Origin: Haliclystus octoradiatus
Taxonomy: Eukaryota; Cnidaria; Staurozoa; Stauromedusae; Haliclystidae
Direction: 5' to 3'
Length of the DNA: 64,000 nt
Assembly: GCA_916610825.1 (NCBI GenBank)
Contig: OU744453.1
Location: 4,108,407-4,172,406, forward strand
Part shown: piece by piece, positions 12,618-25,930 of the stretch
How the letters are laid out: each line of letters starts with the position of its first letter
Numbering within the stretch: the stretch's first letter is position 1
Notes under the pieces: generated by a model
Seen by the model: the letters and a program-made list of their open reading frames with translations, nothing else
Told to the model about the DNA's origin: nothing
Databases searched by the model: none
Position numbers and translations under genes: made by a program

Positions 12618-14361
12618 CCCAGCAAACACTGACGGTCAGGGGACGTCCCCAGTGAGTCTGGAAGGTTTCACAGCGGTCAGTCACAATTATACAGCTATAC
12701 AACGTCCCTCAACGTCGTGTCAGGGTCCCAAACACTTTTATAAAACTATTTTCATGTGTTTACGTCATAAGTGCCGACTAGGTCGCAAAATTACGGCTTG
12801 GCAACCTACGTATTTTTGATCGATTGGAGACGTGTGTAAACAATATCACACCCAGTTTGAATTGCAGAAAAGAGGCGCCAGAAAGTTTCACAACACATTT
12901 TTATACCGGCCGCTCTGGAGCTTCCGTGTTGATGAAGTTGGAAGTTAAATAATCGTTCAATATCTATCGGGATTTTTAAAGGTAAGATGCTCTTGAAAAT
13001 TCAATACAGTTTAGCTATTGAAAATATATACTTGCTGATTGTTTATACTGAGGTAGTCTTATGTTTGCTTTATTGTAGATTAGATTTCAATTAATGTTTT
13101 CGACACAGTTTTTGAAAGCGAAATGTCTACTTCTTCGATGTGTCGCTGTCAAATAAATGAGACTGCCAGGTAAAATATTACAACCTCATTGCTATAGTTC
13201 AGTATAAACTAACTAATGTTTATAATAATGCTTTTAATGATCTTGAATTCAAACTTATTTATCTGCAGCTGAATTGAAAAACCGAATAACAATGTTACCT
13301 TCGCCGCTCATTCCATCAAACTTATACCGAAGGTAAATCTATCAAAACGCTGCCTAATTATTCTTCAAAACATCATTTTTTAGTTGTCTATATTTCATGT
13401 ATTGTATGATCATACTATACCAGTTACTGACCTATAATTTCTATATATTTATTTATCTACAGTGCTGAATTAATAAACAAATTTCCTTCACCTTACATCG
13501 ACATTTTCCCAGAGGTAAATACATCAAAGACGCTGTATTAGCCTAATCCTTAATTTCTTAAATGATGTTTGAGTTGTCTATATTTATGCTTTAATATTAA
13601 TAATAATATTCTTTATTATTTCTGTTAGAGATTTAATCTGAATCGCTAGTGATATGGCCAGCCACGCCGAGAGGAACATATTTGGAAATATATTATTGGG
13701 TTTTATTGCAACAAAATGGCTGATGTATTCCTATAAGATCTACAACTACTTAGAACTTCGATGTTGGATTATTATTACAAAAGATGGTTATAAAATCTGG
13801 GATTTATATTATTAGAAGACATTGTTTACGGATTTGGTTTTCACAACGAAAGTACCTGTGGATTTAGCTACCAATGGCGTATCGAATATATTATTTGTAT
13901 TGACAATTTGCGTGAAATCTATCAACATTCATTAAAGGAATTCCTTTAACTAACTTGAACGGTAGAAGATAAACACTTGTAAGAAAGATCTCATAACTAT
14001 CATTTTAACTCAACTATGAACGTTTTATTTTATGTTTAATAAATTGAATGCGTTTGACAACACAACACTTTGTAGTTTTCTTTCATGTTAAATACTTTTA
14101 AACAGAATAGTGTGAACTGTGACCTTCATGCGTGGCATATATTGCCAAAGGCGAGGCAAATATCTCGCAAATCAACGTCAGAGTTTAGTCACCGGAGGGT
14201 CTCCATGAAGGTCTCCTAGACGATCTGGTAACGTCACCGGGGCGTAAAAAATTGTCTACTGGTACACTGTCGATAGACGTCCAAAGAGACGTCTCGGAGA
14301 CTGTCCATCGACCTTCGTAGACGTCTCCTGACGTTGCAGGGACGTCTCCGTGTTTGCTGGG
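12618..14361. mobile_element. Non-autonomous DNA transposon with CCCAGCAAACAC TIRs
   Basis: CCCAGCAAACACT at 12618 is mirrored by CGTGTTTGCTGGG ending at 14361 (12 of 13 pairs). Both ends carry subterminal GACGTC-like motifs: GGGGACGTCCCC near 12640, and repeated GACGTCTC between 14276 and 14348. The interior is AT-rich and contains a duplicated exon-like block (13261-13590). A clear target duplication was not found. The superfamily is uncertain. Confidence 0.65.
13261..13590. repeat. Diverged tandem duplication inside the 12.6-14.4 kb element
   Basis: Two copies about 185-190 bp apart share CTGAATT, CCTTCGCC/CCTTCACC, then AGAGGTAAAT-like and CAAA.CGCTG blocks, AATTCTTCAAA/AATTTCTTAAA, and TTAGTTGTCTATATT/TGAGTTGTCTATATT. 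Each starts after an AG and reaches a GGTAAAT, which looks like duplicated small exons. However, a stop appears when they are joined to the preceding ATG-bearing block (13123-13170). Confidence 0.5.
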
Positions 14362-14369
14362 CTCTGTCA

Positions 14370-15310
14370 CCAAAGGATTTCAAATTTCTTTTTGACTCAT
14401 GGCTGCGTGAGCGACCTTGAGTCTATGCTGTCATGGTAGAAACGTTTTCATTTCATTTTTGACGCAACTCTTTTGTTCTTTTGAAATAACGTTCAACATA
14501 CTGCTTTGTGCGTGCTAACAAAGGTCGAACAAAAAACGATTGCACAAGAAACACCATTTTATTGTTAAAAATACAATGGGCAAGCTGTGTGATAATTCCA
14601 AATTTTTAGCTGGATTTGACATAAATTTTTTCCCATTGCCCGCCATGATGGTCGACTCTCAGCTTAGCACAAGTTGCTAAATAGAGCAGGAGAAACTGAC
14701 TCCCGAACTTGGTCCCAGTCCTCATTTGACCTGATATCAAAAAATTGGCGGGAAATTGTGCAGGCAAGGAAAGTAATGAGGTCTGCGAAGTGTGGATAGC
14801 GTCTAGCGATAAATACTGAAACAAGTATTTTCACATTGAATATTTATTTGTATCAAAATAAATCTGATTTATTGTATCGAAAGTTTTGAATTACTATCGC
14901 CGCTGCTTATTGAATTACCTTGAACTCAGTGCGGTCACTGCTGTGCGTATAAATAAAGAATGGATGTTGTAGAACGTTGCGTAAGGTACACGCTGTACGG
15001 TATATGAACCATAACACAACATTATCGGCGTTTTAGTAAGGTCAGGTTCCTAATTTTTACCGCATCGACTATAATGATTTCACTAATGAATTGAAAGTGA
15101 CTTTGTTAGCGTTTTCAGTGGATGGCCCTGCTATATACCCATTTGGATGAGAGGTGTCAAAGTTTTACTTAGCCTATGGCTATGTTCGTCCATAATTTAC
15201 CACAATCAAACGGTACTGACTCACAAATAATCTTCATTTTCGTGAATAATTACTCCAGTTGTGCTCAATGTACTCTATTTTCATTTTTCACTCCATTATT
15301 TAGAATATTT
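14370..15310. other. No recognisable feature
   Basis: Only short chance frames between two DNA transposons. Some GC-richer sequence near 14630-14800 shows no protein resemblance. Confidence 0.4.
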
Positions 15311-15783
15311 ATTTTTAGTCCAGGAGCCCCAGACCGAAAAGTCTAAAAATGAAGAATGGATGTACGTAGTTTCGGCCTGCGAAGAATTTTCTTCTTTAAA
15401 ATATAGTTGAACCCATGTTATAGTCAATTTTGCCTGTTACCTTTCATATTTCGCTGCCTAACAGTTTGTTTTCTGAGCTAACGTTTGCCTTCATAATCCC
15501 TTCGAGCTGTGCGAGCCATCTTGAAATTTTAAAGTTGTACGAATCAAAACGCCTCGGATTTCACTAGATCCAGCTTCTTTCCTTTCAGTTGCTATGGTGA
15601 AATTGTGTTTATCAGAAATTCAAAATGGTTGCTGTCGTTTCCAATGCAATAATATTGCGACCTTTACACAAAATTTAATCGTTTAAGCATTTGATTAGTA
15701 ATTTATAGTTTCATTTACGAATGCCAGGGTATAAAACAATCATCGCTTGTTTTTCAAAGTATTTTGCCTCAAATATTAATGGA

Positions 15784-18185
15784 GGAGAACGAAAGTAATG
15801 TCTGTGAAAAAGAAATAGATCATCACATTGAAGGTACAGTACTATATTAATATTCAAATTTTCGAAAACTTTATTCACTACGCGTCTATATTGGTTGCTA
15901 TGATGATAGGTATTCTCCCTTTTCTAGAAAATGTTTCAAATTCAGAATTATCTGATAATTTGTTTACTTATAAAATATGTCAAAAGAAAAAGATCAGTCG
16001 AAAGACAAAATTAAGCTGGTGGCATTGTTTGTGTAACTGCTACCTCTCCGAGGACCATGCATCTTTTAATGGCAAGTAAATCTCATAAATAACATGTATC
16101 AGTTAGGTACAATTTTGAATACGTATACCTCATTGAGTTTATTTTCTGATAATTTGCTTTAGATCTTAGGGAATTCAAAGATCAAAATTGGAGCACATTC
16201 ATTGCTAGCGCAAATGAAAGAAATGATGATGTCTGGCAGTTTCTACAATCTTACGATGATCTCGAAATTCCAAAGGGGCTCTATCATCGCCTCTGCTACC
16301 AAAATTATACGTTGAAAAAAAATGTCAATGCTGCGAAATCTCACGGTATAGCCTGTTCTGAAACGACTGAAGAAGAAGCATTAACTGCCCCTCCCCCCCC
16401 TTCAGAGGACGACAATTACACAGTGCCAATAAAAAGATCCTTTCGAGGATACACAAAAAAACTTGATAAAACAAAATGCATATTTTGTCAAGGTAATTAG
16501 AACACTTTTCTAAATACAAATGAGCTACTTCTACATGTATCAAATACTTTATAGCATGCATGCATAGAAATACAACACATTTCTTTACAATTATAATAAT
16601 GCCTTCTTCTTGCTGACTTTTTTCAATCTTAGGAGAGAAGAAAAGAAAAGCTGCTCGTGAAGGACGCAAAGTTGTAGAGCAATTAACCAAATGCACTCAG
16701 GCGGAGTTGAACGAGGAATCCAAATTAATTATTGCAGCAACCACCAGAGATGATCAAGATCTTCTTTGAGAACTGAAAAGTGTTGATCCTGTGGCGGGAG
16801 ATACATTATATCATAGTTCCTGTTATTCAAATTACATTCATACTAAAACATTAAAAAGAATAATTCGACTTAAATCAGAGAACACTAAAGAACTGGACGT
16901 ATATGCTGAAGCCATGCAGTCTATAAGTGGCATTTTAGTACAGATTTCAAAAGGGGAGGTTATAGCAAGGCTATCCTACCTACCGAAGATAAAACTGATT
17001 TTGATAAGTCCATAGCAATCGTCATTTGGACACCAGACATTGATGTCATGGTCATTGGTAGCAGTGTTTCAATGGAGTTTGATTGTGAAATTCTGCTTAA
17101 AACTATAGGCAAAACTTCTTGAATTGTCAATCTGAGCAAGATTGCAAAAGCATTAGGATCTCATTTGGAGAGCTTGGTGGGATTGCATGCACTCACAGGC
17201 TGCGATTCCACCAGCTCTTTTAAAGGAAAAGGAAAGAAATCAGCATTCAAAATTTTGCTAGAAGGAAAATTTGACACATATTTATCTAAACTGGGGGAGA
17301 ATGTTTGCCTTGATGTCGATACCATGAATGGTCTAGAGGAGTTTTTCTGTGCATTATATGGGAAACAAAATCTAAACCATATCAATGAAGCTAGGTACAA
17401 CTTGTTTTGCTCCAAAAATTGTCAATCTTCTCAATTGCCTCCTTGCAAAAGCACAATGTCATTACAAACCCCTATCATTTTTTTTATTTTGGATTCATAA
17501 TTACCCTGAATCTGTTTTGAGATACACTTTATTCTTTTATGGGCGCAACATTTGTTGATCAAACTGTGTTTTTCTGCGGTATTGTCTTGGATATATATCT
17601 GCATATGTTTTCAAGTAAATTGAATGTCGTTTATCCCCCTGTAGAACAATAAATTTGAGGAACTCAGAGGGAGCTTATTGGCATGGTGAAATTGTTAGCT
17701 ACTGTATTCTCGAAGACGTCAACCCTGTAGTATTTAAATTCCACTCACAGGGCTAACATGTACAGATTTCTGTACAAACGAACTTTTTTAAACTATCCCC
17801 TTTTGGCGGCCTTTGGTCCAACTGAAAATTGGAACACTAAGCAAAATGGGGTATTGAGTGAGGCTAAATATGAGAGTATGTACGGGGAATAATACGACAA
17901 CCATCGCAAAACATGGACGGTGTACTTGTTCCAAAATGGCTAAAAGAAGATCCTGCTCCGAGTCATTTGTTAGCATTAGTATCATGTGGGTGTAAAAGAG
18001 AGTGCAAAACAAACGCATGCTCGTGCAGAGTTAACACCTTGGGCTGTACAGATGTTTGTAAATGCAACACTGATGATCAATACAGTAATCGCAAGGAGGA
18101 AAGTAATCCCCCAAGTTGCAACAATCGAAATGATGACGTTCTATTGAACTCTGATTCAGAAAGTGAGGAGGATGGAGGAAACTGA
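15784..18185 (+). pseudogene. Decayed transposon gene with XPG/FEN-like nuclease motif and CXC-type Cys cluster
   Basis: Recognisable exons include about 16164-16493 (WSTFIASA, GLYHRLCYQNYT, ending KCIFCQ) and 16633-17010 (LTKCTQAELNEES, DTLYHSSCYSNYI). A third block at 17010-17470 has TPDIDVMVIG and LHALTGCDSTSSFKGKGK, the motif I associate with XPG/FEN-like nucleases in transposon proteins. A further block at 17913-18185 contains CGCKRECKTNACSCR and CTDVCKC. In-frame stops (about 16767 and 17119) and a gap between 17480 and 17780 show decay. The role was presumably in transposition. The family name is uncertain. Confidence 0.6.
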
Positions 18186-18205
18186 TGGATAGAACGTAAT
18201 CTTTT

Positions 18206-18472
18206 TACCGTATATTGCCGAGGAAATAATTAGTTCGGGATTGACAAAAGAGAACGATCAATGTTAACAAAATGATTTGATAGATTCGTTTTTACGCAAA
18301 AGAAAAGTAAAATATTTTTACCGGTGTTTATTATTGTTTGACATGTACAATAAAATACTTTTTTTTTAACTTAAAATATGACTATATGTTTTACTCTAAT
18401 ACCAGAATCTTGCTTCAAAAACGGGGGGTCGATTTATATGTGGTATCGACTTATACACGGCAATATACGGTA
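18206..18472. mobile_element. 267-bp MITE, TACCGTATATTGCCG TIRs
   Basis: A 15-bp perfect TIR, with TA at both outer edges as expected for a Tc1/mariner-type target duplication. It sits just after the end of the transposon gene, so it inserted into the 4.46-kb element. Confidence 0.75.
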
Positions 18473-19779
18473 TTCAATACAGTTTTAGATTAAAATAGAT
18501 TAATTGGAATAGTATATATTGGAAACAAATTTCTGTTATTTTGCGTTTTGATATATGTACAATTTTCATGTAGAATGGACATATCGCATTGTCCATTGGT
18601 CAAAACAATAAACTGTAGGCTAGTAAATAATATAGTTAGCTAAATAATTGTAAATAAAGGACATTCTTATAAGTTCAATAGTTAGAATTTAGATCAGCTG
18701 AATTCATATATTTAATCGTTTGTTTCAGTTATTATAAAATATTATAATAAAGCTAGATTGAAAAGTAATTAATCAGATAAAGTCCTTCTTACCTTGATTG
18801 ACCTTGCTAGTTAAGTCTTTTCCAGTGATATGTATAATGTACACTAGGTAATAATCAGGCTCTGGTGAATTGTTAATTGCCAAATGTCATGAAGTTTACA
18901 TAGTCTATCATGTTCATGTATTGATATCTAGGCTAGGGCTACAGGTACACATAATCTTTAAACGTGAATTCACCAATAAACAAAGTATGGTTTGCTTGCA
19001 GCTGTTCCTCAATTTCAGTCTATAATCATCACTTTCATCGCTTATATTGTTGTGACAATTTGACTATTGTGATTATAGATGATAGCATAATTATCATCCA
19101 AATGAATGATAGACATCGTAATGTTAAAAATCGTAAAGTTACCAACCCAAAAAGTTGAACAATCATTATAGGAGACAGGCTAAAACCTTTTTAGGTCATC
19201 TTGCAGTAAAAATATCGATTTTAGGCATGTTGAAGGTGAACGTCGAACGAAGGTGAAGGTGGACAATTTAGAATAGGCTATTAGGCATGTTATCTTTGCA
19301 GAAACTTTAACAGGCCTACCCCATCGTAGTTAATTAGCTAGATGTTGTACTTTTCCACAAGAAAACATCTCATGCTCGTTGAATATAATCTGATACTCAT
19401 TTATTGACATTTCTGCATATCTACCTCCGACATGTAAGCCCAAAAACAATCAAAAATATATTTCAAAGTATAAAACCAGAAATTCAAACTTTCACATCCG
19501 CCATGATGGTTTACGGAAAAGTAGTCCCAGCGGCATGGATCTAGACATTGGACCTTGCGATTTTGGGAATTTTCAAGATGTTGGCGAAGAAGAAAAAGTA
19601 AATATCAAGAATGAACACATCGAATAATGCTGTAGCGCTGGTCACTTTTCACAAAGGCTAACATGCAAAATATTTCATAGTTTGATATAATTTGTCTGTT
19701 TTTCGCTTTTTTTCTTCCCAGGCCGGGGTGGCGTACTTGAGGTAAGCTTTTGGGCTCTGGGGCTCCTGGACTATTTTGG

Positions 19780-20430
19780 CATCAATGCCTTTGCAAGAGA
19801 AAATCTAGTGTTACTACCCATGCAATGAGCCAATGAGCATGTAAATCAGACAATTATACCAACACTTCTTCAGCCGCAATATATATTTATAGTAATAGTA
19901 TCCACTTCAACGATGTCTATGTGTCGATGATTTATCTAATGAAATTACGCTATAAATAATGGCCACCTGGCTATTAAGGTCATTTTATCTAATTTCTATG
20001 CCCAATTACCTGAGTGTTGTATACATGTTTAAAAATGTAATAAAAATATAAATGGCCTTTCTACAATTGACGTTGATAATTCGATACAAAATCATTGGTC
20101 TATCTCCTCAGACGATCATGTATTGCAATTTTTTTCAAATGCTCGCAAATAGTACTAAATCAGAAAGTTATCAACCAGGACACAGAAACGCTTGCTGTGG
20201 TACAGATATCACGGTGACTGTTAACTTATTTTACATTTGAATATCTAATAAAGTGAAGTTTTAAAAAGTTTGCTGTTTAAAAAATGTTGCTGATCTTGAA
20301 TTTCGACATAGTACCAGGTGGACAATTCGATTTCAATTCAAGCTGGAATATTCATAACGGGCGTTGCAGCCTCCCAAGGATTCTATAAACGAGTTACAAT
20401 GTGCTATATGATCGAGCAGTTGGTCCAGAC
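19780..20430. other. No recognisable feature
   Basis: AT-rich sequence with short chance frames only. Confidence 0.4.
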
Positions 20431-20436
20431 TATGAA

Positions 20437-20715
20437 GACCAATTAGGGTCAAAATTTGATTCACATCGTGACGATGTGCTTGACATGGCGATGATGTGTT
20501 TTCTCATGGCGATGATGTATATTCCTGAATAGATGTTGGAAAGTAGCCTGCACGCAGACCTAAATACGAGACAATCTAACTTCCTTCTTCATCCTTTCGA
20601 GCTCTGGCAACGAAATGGCATCATTTGGCACGCTGTCGGACGCTTAAAATAAAATAAAAGTGGAAATTATTTAGCTAACATGATTATCGACACCACTTTG
20701 TCGCTATTTTCATTT
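20437..20715 (+). repeat. Left arm of a 2.7-kb inverted repeat
   Basis: From CCAATTAGGGTC to TTTGTCGCTAT it matches the reverse complement of 22890-23160 (roughly 80% by eye), including GTTGGAAAGTAGCCTGC and TTAGCTAACATGATTATCGA. Weak similarity continues outward past both arms. The interior (20716-22889) shows no coding resemblance apart from a short (AT)n at 21172-21193. Confidence 0.75.
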
Positions 20716-21171
20716 CAATGATTTTTATAATTATCATGCTGCTTGCCTATGCATGAATCAGCGGCTTTCCCCGGGGTGACTTGCTAAATTGGTCTCATCA
20801 AATTAATTTAATCCCCCTGAGTGAGGGGAAACGTTGATTTATCTGATTTAGCTGATATTGCATATTGTAACATTGTTTACGAACATGCTCCGCAAACAAA
20901 TACAATTTATATATAGTACATAGTCTACATATTGAGCTTTATATCGTTTGATGAAATGCTTGTATGTAAAATTAAAAGATTGATCATTACTCATCCAAAA
21001 TATAATTCTTGAAAATTAATTCAATGTCTTTATTTAACAGTTTTGAACTTACCATTGAACAATAAATAACTCACAATAGCCATCAAGTCTACATTACAAC
21101 TTGTAAATCGAGTTCCCTTTCTAATAAATGCAGTAGATATGCACCTCAGTATGTCAAGAAAAAACATTAGG

Positions 21172-21193
21172 CATATATATATATATATATATA
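21172..21193. repeat. (AT)n dinucleotide tract
   Basis: About 11 AT units within the interior of the 2.7-kb inverted repeat. Confidence 0.9.
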
Positions 21194-22889
21194 ATTGCAG
21201 TATATTGCTCTTCTGATAAACAAGTAATGCTGATTTTAACAAGACGATCCATTTTCATGATTATTTGTTGCAAATACTAATTCGAGCCAAACTTCAGAGC
21301 AGGGCATATTTCATAAATTTTCCACTAAATTCATGCCGTTATTTTTCTTCATAGAGTTAACAGCTAGCAAATATATGCTCACAGTTGTTGTTGGAATAAT
21401 TCTGGTTCTAAAATATACCATTCAAAGTCCATTAAAGCTGGCAGTATAACCATGCCGTTGGGAATCATTATTTGCAATTTTTCAATTTTCGCTACGGTAA
21501 CAGAGCATCGGTCAGAGATTATCTTTCTCTGCTAAGATTTCTTTATTTCTCTGCTAATATTTCTTTCTTTCTCTATTTGTCAGATTGTTCCTTGAATGTG
21601 CTACCTAGAATACAAATGAAGGGAAATTATAAGATGATTATAGAAGTCAAAACCACAATAATAATCTACAGCGAGCCAGCGACAGCAACACCGAACGGTC
21701 AAGATCCAACCTTATAATCATATTCATTATATATTAAAAATATATTTAATCATTAGTGTCTCTTGTTTAATAACAACTTTCAAATACAAACGATCAAATT
21801 TAAGTTCGATATTTACTCATTAATCACGACAGAATGCAAACTGTAAACTTCATTGCTATAATATTATCAGGCGTAGCAATTTCGTTGTAAATTCACCTAA
21901 TTGAGCTTGAAAATAAATTAATACTCGGTAGTCTTTTGCCATCATTGGTTTTTCAGTCCAGATGTAAAGTGAAGTATTTCAGTCCAGATGATTACCACAA
22001 GTAGTTACATGAGTTCAAATCATAATAAACGAATCTATTTTGTAAAAACATGCCTAAATAACAGCAGCAAAACTTTACGACCGCCACCAAACTCTGTTGA
22101 AGTGAAAAGACAGATAGCTGCGTGTGCACCATGGAAGGCGTTGCATATTGCAAGTCAACAAAGTCGGCAGCAACTGTGCGGCACCATCTGATCATGAGTG
22201 GCAATCTTTTGAGACAAATACCGCATATATTCTAATGACTAGGCTCTAATATTTTTAAATTTGAAAATTTTGCCTTCCGTGTTCCGCCATATTATCGTAT
22301 AGCATCCATCCACGCTTGAGTGCTAAATAAATCGTACCAGACAATCACTAATTCTCCAAAATAGTTTCGATAAGGCTCTTACATACTTATTGCCTAGACA
22401 TTGGCAAAAACACGGTCAAAATCTCTTCATAATTCATAAATGCTCAAATCGGGCATAAAAATCTAAATTCCAAAAGTAATAAATTCGATTGCAATGTCTT
22501 GCCTCTGACCTCTGTAACCTTTGTTGAATGTTGATTGCCAGTCTACAGACTTTTCGATTGTTTGTTGACCAATGGTTGTGAGCGCAAGAGCAAAAACAAC
22601 GGAACTGACAGCCATTGGTCGATCTACACAAGGAAAGTTACAACGGTATAGTTGGTAGAACTCAATCAACTTACACCAGCAAAAAGATTCCCAATAAAAA
22701 TGTTAAAAAATATGTCTACACTTTACCAAGTCTGTTTTTAGCATTTGTGGTAGGAATTTTGGCCATGCTTATTACAAGTGTCTCTTTGTCTAGACAAGCA
22801 GCATGTAAGAACCTTCTAGAATTTATTTCGGAGATCTAGCAATCGTTTCGACAGATTTTTTGAGGCAAAATTTGTCAAGTTTCAAAATT

Positions 22890-23160
22890 TTTGAAGAGAA
22901 TATAGTGACAAAGTGGTGTCGATAATCATGTTAGCTAAACACTTTCCACTTTTACTTTATTTAAAACGTCCAACAGCGTGCCAAATAATGCTATTTGGTT
23001 GCCAGAGTTGAATGGGACGAACGAGGAAGTTAGACTTTGATGCTGTATTAAGGTCTGCGAGCAGGCTACTTTCCAACATCGATTCAGGAAGATAAATGTG
23101 AAACACATCGCCGCCATGTGAGACAGATCATCAACATCTGAATCGAAGTTCGACCCTAAT
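22890..23160 (-). repeat. Right arm of the 2.7-kb inverted repeat
   Basis: Inverted counterpart of 20437-20715. Its outer edge coincides with the point where the neighbouring L2-like RT loses its expected 3' sequence, so the arm may be a 3'-end variant of that element or an insertion into it. Confidence 0.75.
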
Positions 23161-25070
23161 TGGGCTTCATATTGTTAATATGTTCGGTCATCAATTTGAG
23201 CTGCTGATCAAATATGATACCAATATTGCGTGCAGATGTTGTTTGGATGATACACTCACCACTAAAATGAATAGAAATTGGACTAAATTGATGACTAAAA
23301 CGTGAATGTATATGAATTAGCTCAGTCTTTGTTTTATTTGATTTTAACTTGTTGGTCGTCATTCAGCTATCAATTTCAGCAACACATGCTTCAATTTGAT
23401 GAATGGCGGATTCACGTTCACCATTGGTCGATGGTTGAAAATTTACAAAATTTCGAATGTCATTTGCAGACAGATGGAAAGGCACGTTGTGTTTTCTTAA
23501 AATATCACCAATTGGAGATGTCTACAAAAGATAGAAAATTGTTCCTAACACTGATCCTTTCGATACTCCACGGTGAAGGCGTTTTGATGAAGATCTGGAA
23601 TTATTAATGGAAACAATCTATTCACGACCGGTTAAATACGATAAGAACCAATCAAATGCAGCACCTTTGATTCCAAATTTGGTGGATAAGCGGTGTAACA
23701 AAATTGAACGATCAACAGTCTAATTAAACGCTTCAGAAAGGTCTAACAAAAGGAGAATTACAGAAGCATGATTGTCAAGAGTACATAAAAAATCATTTTG
23801 GACACGAAGTAGTGCTGTTTCAGTACTATGATGTTTTTTGTATGAAGATTGAAATAGCTTATTTAGTTTGTTAAAATTAAAGTATTCTTTCAGCTGTGAA
23901 GCAACCGTCTTCTCCAAGCACTTTGATGCAAAAGTCAAGTTAGAGATAGGTCGAAAGTTCTTGAATTCTTCGAAGTTAAAAGATAGCGACTAGGTGCAGG
24001 CGTAAGAGCACCAACCTTCATGAATGCAGACGTTAAAGACAAGTCACAATTCTGGTGATGGCTGGTAGGAGAGCTTCAAAACACTTTTTCAATACCACAG
24101 CTGGAATGGAATCAAGTATACAAGACTTCACCCCAGAATCAGAATTACCGACGTCGATTGCAAGGTCATCTTCTGATCTTAGTTGAAAGGATACAAATTC
24201 AGATCGACATATAGTCGATGTCATTGTATTGACTTGAATGAATTTTTGTAATTATTTGTAGATTTTTTCTGATATTGGATATCTTATCAGAGAAATGGTT
24301 GGAAAAAGTGTTCACAAGTAACTCAGGAGAATCAAGTGATGGGAATCTACGAGCAGGCTTTGTGCAAAGCATTTTAGAAACGCTATTGAATAATTTCTTT
24401 TGATTGTGATTATTTCACTAATAATTGATGAATAATCGTCATTTTAGCAGTAGATATCATGTTACTAGCAAGAAGACATTGGCTAGCGTGTAAAGTTTTA
24501 TCGATAGTGAGCTGAGTCCGTAGCCAGCGACGTTCCAGCTTACGACGGATGGTTTCAATTTCAGAGGAGTAAAAGGAGAGATATGGCGAGTAGTGATAAC
24601 ACGTTCTTGTAACGGAGCATGAGTGCTAAGCAGTCTCAAGAGAACTTGTTCATAACGATAAACAGCATCTTCTGGGCTTGCAACATTTTTCATATATATA
24701 GTTCAGAATGTAATACATATAAACGGAATGTTTCGTAGTTAATGTTCTTCAACTTACGATAAAACACAGTTCTTTTCTCAGGTGGCGGTTTCACAACGGC
24801 AAGGGTACAATAAAGTGCCAAATGATCGGAAATAGCTGGATTATGGACAGAGAAATCAGAAGCAAATTGTTTAACCGTTCTAGTTATCATCAGATCTAAA
24901 GTATGAACATTGCTATGAGTAGAAACGTCGATGTGTTGAATAATGAATAACAAATAAAGAATAATAAATAAAGAATAACTAAACCAAATAAAATATGTTT
25001 TGAATTCGAAGAAACGTAAACCTATTTCATGTTGTTTTGGAAATGAGCAATCTAGAGCGGGCACAAACGC
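23161..25070 (-). pseudogene. Decayed L2/CR1-like non-LTR retrotransposon (endonuclease end plus RT)
   Basis: Read on the minus strand: an endonuclease C-terminal block with HTLDLMITR and ISDHLALY (about 24915-24805), a FYRKL linker, then RT pieces LDSIPAVVLKKC (24120-24085), HSTETALLRVQNDFL (about 23840-23780) and LLLLDLSEAFN (23750-23720). A thumb region with LKSNKTKTELIHIHS and ARNIGIIFD continues to 23161. The catalytic box reads SANDI near 23470 where ADD is expected. Many stops and shifts are present. The 5' part and 3' tail are missing. It is typical of an old L2/CR1-group insertion. Confidence 0.82.
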
Positions 25071-25925
25071 TTTGAAAATTAAACAGCCTTGGTCCTTAAT
25101 TTATTAATGGAACAAAATGCAGATCACTACCATTCTTAAAATTGGATAACCAACAGTTCACTTCTTTTAAAACGGTAACTTTAATATAATTATAATTGTG
25201 GGAACATTGATAAAACAATCAGTTTCGAAATCAAAGAAAGGTAAGCCAAATATGATCTTGGAATCAACAACTAATCGCTGGCGATAAAAATTTACTAACT
25301 TGACTAATTCAAAAAACAAATCATCAAATTTCGATAATATATGATCAAAGCGTCTACAGAGAACTTAATGTTACAGAGTTCAGAATTAATCAAGGCATTG
25401 CACAAAAGTATTTACGTAATTTATAATTTAATATAAAATATGATAAATTTGGTTTTGAATGCAGGTTTTGATTTACGAAAAAATGACCGTAATTGTTGAT
25501 AAAATTAAAATTTCATTATGTTGATCAATGATAAGAAGGTAGCATTTCCGTGATCAGCCTCATTTTAGTTATGCCTAACATTCATGTAAGTCCAATATTT
25601 AATATTATAATTCCTACTTTAATTAGTTTCCTGACAGTCCTCTTGAGTAAGAAAAACAATTAACATGAACTATACAGTCTCGTCATTTTGTTTATTATTA
25701 CAGAATTAGTATATATCCACAACCCCACAATTGGTCCGTCGACATTTAACCAGTCATTATACCCAATCGGAGAACTCAATTTTATTATTTCATCGTATTA
25801 TTCCATTCATTTATCTTACTACCATTTATCACTTACCTCATCTATTATCCATATTACACATTCATTTGGCATTACATTATTTACGAAATCTCAAAAGATC
25901 TATCTCTACGTTTAATCATTCTGAA
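25071..25925. other. No recognisable gene; possible 5' flank of the gypsy-like element
   Basis: AT-rich. I looked for a long terminal repeat here and after 28700 and found no matching pair. Confidence 0.35.
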
Positions 25926-25930
25926 TAATC

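Larger units (their letters stand above)
15316..19773 (+). mobile_element. 4.46-kb DNA transposon with 18-bp TIRs
   Basis: TAGTCCAGGAGCCCCAGA (15316-15333) is perfectly inverted at 19756-19773. Both outer flanks are TTTT, compatible with a 3-4 bp target duplication, though a T-run makes this ambiguous. The interior holds a decayed multi-exon gene with an LHALTGCD nuclease-like motif and a Cys-rich domain, and a nested 267-bp MITE. The TIRs, short target duplication and XPG/FEN-like motif would suit the Academ superfamily (AcademX type), which is an inference. Confidence 0.7.

Noticed and set aside
14185-14373. A minus-strand 62-codon frame rich in Ser, Thr and Trp
   Set aside because: It is the translation of the GACGTCTC subterminal repeats of the 12618-14361 element.
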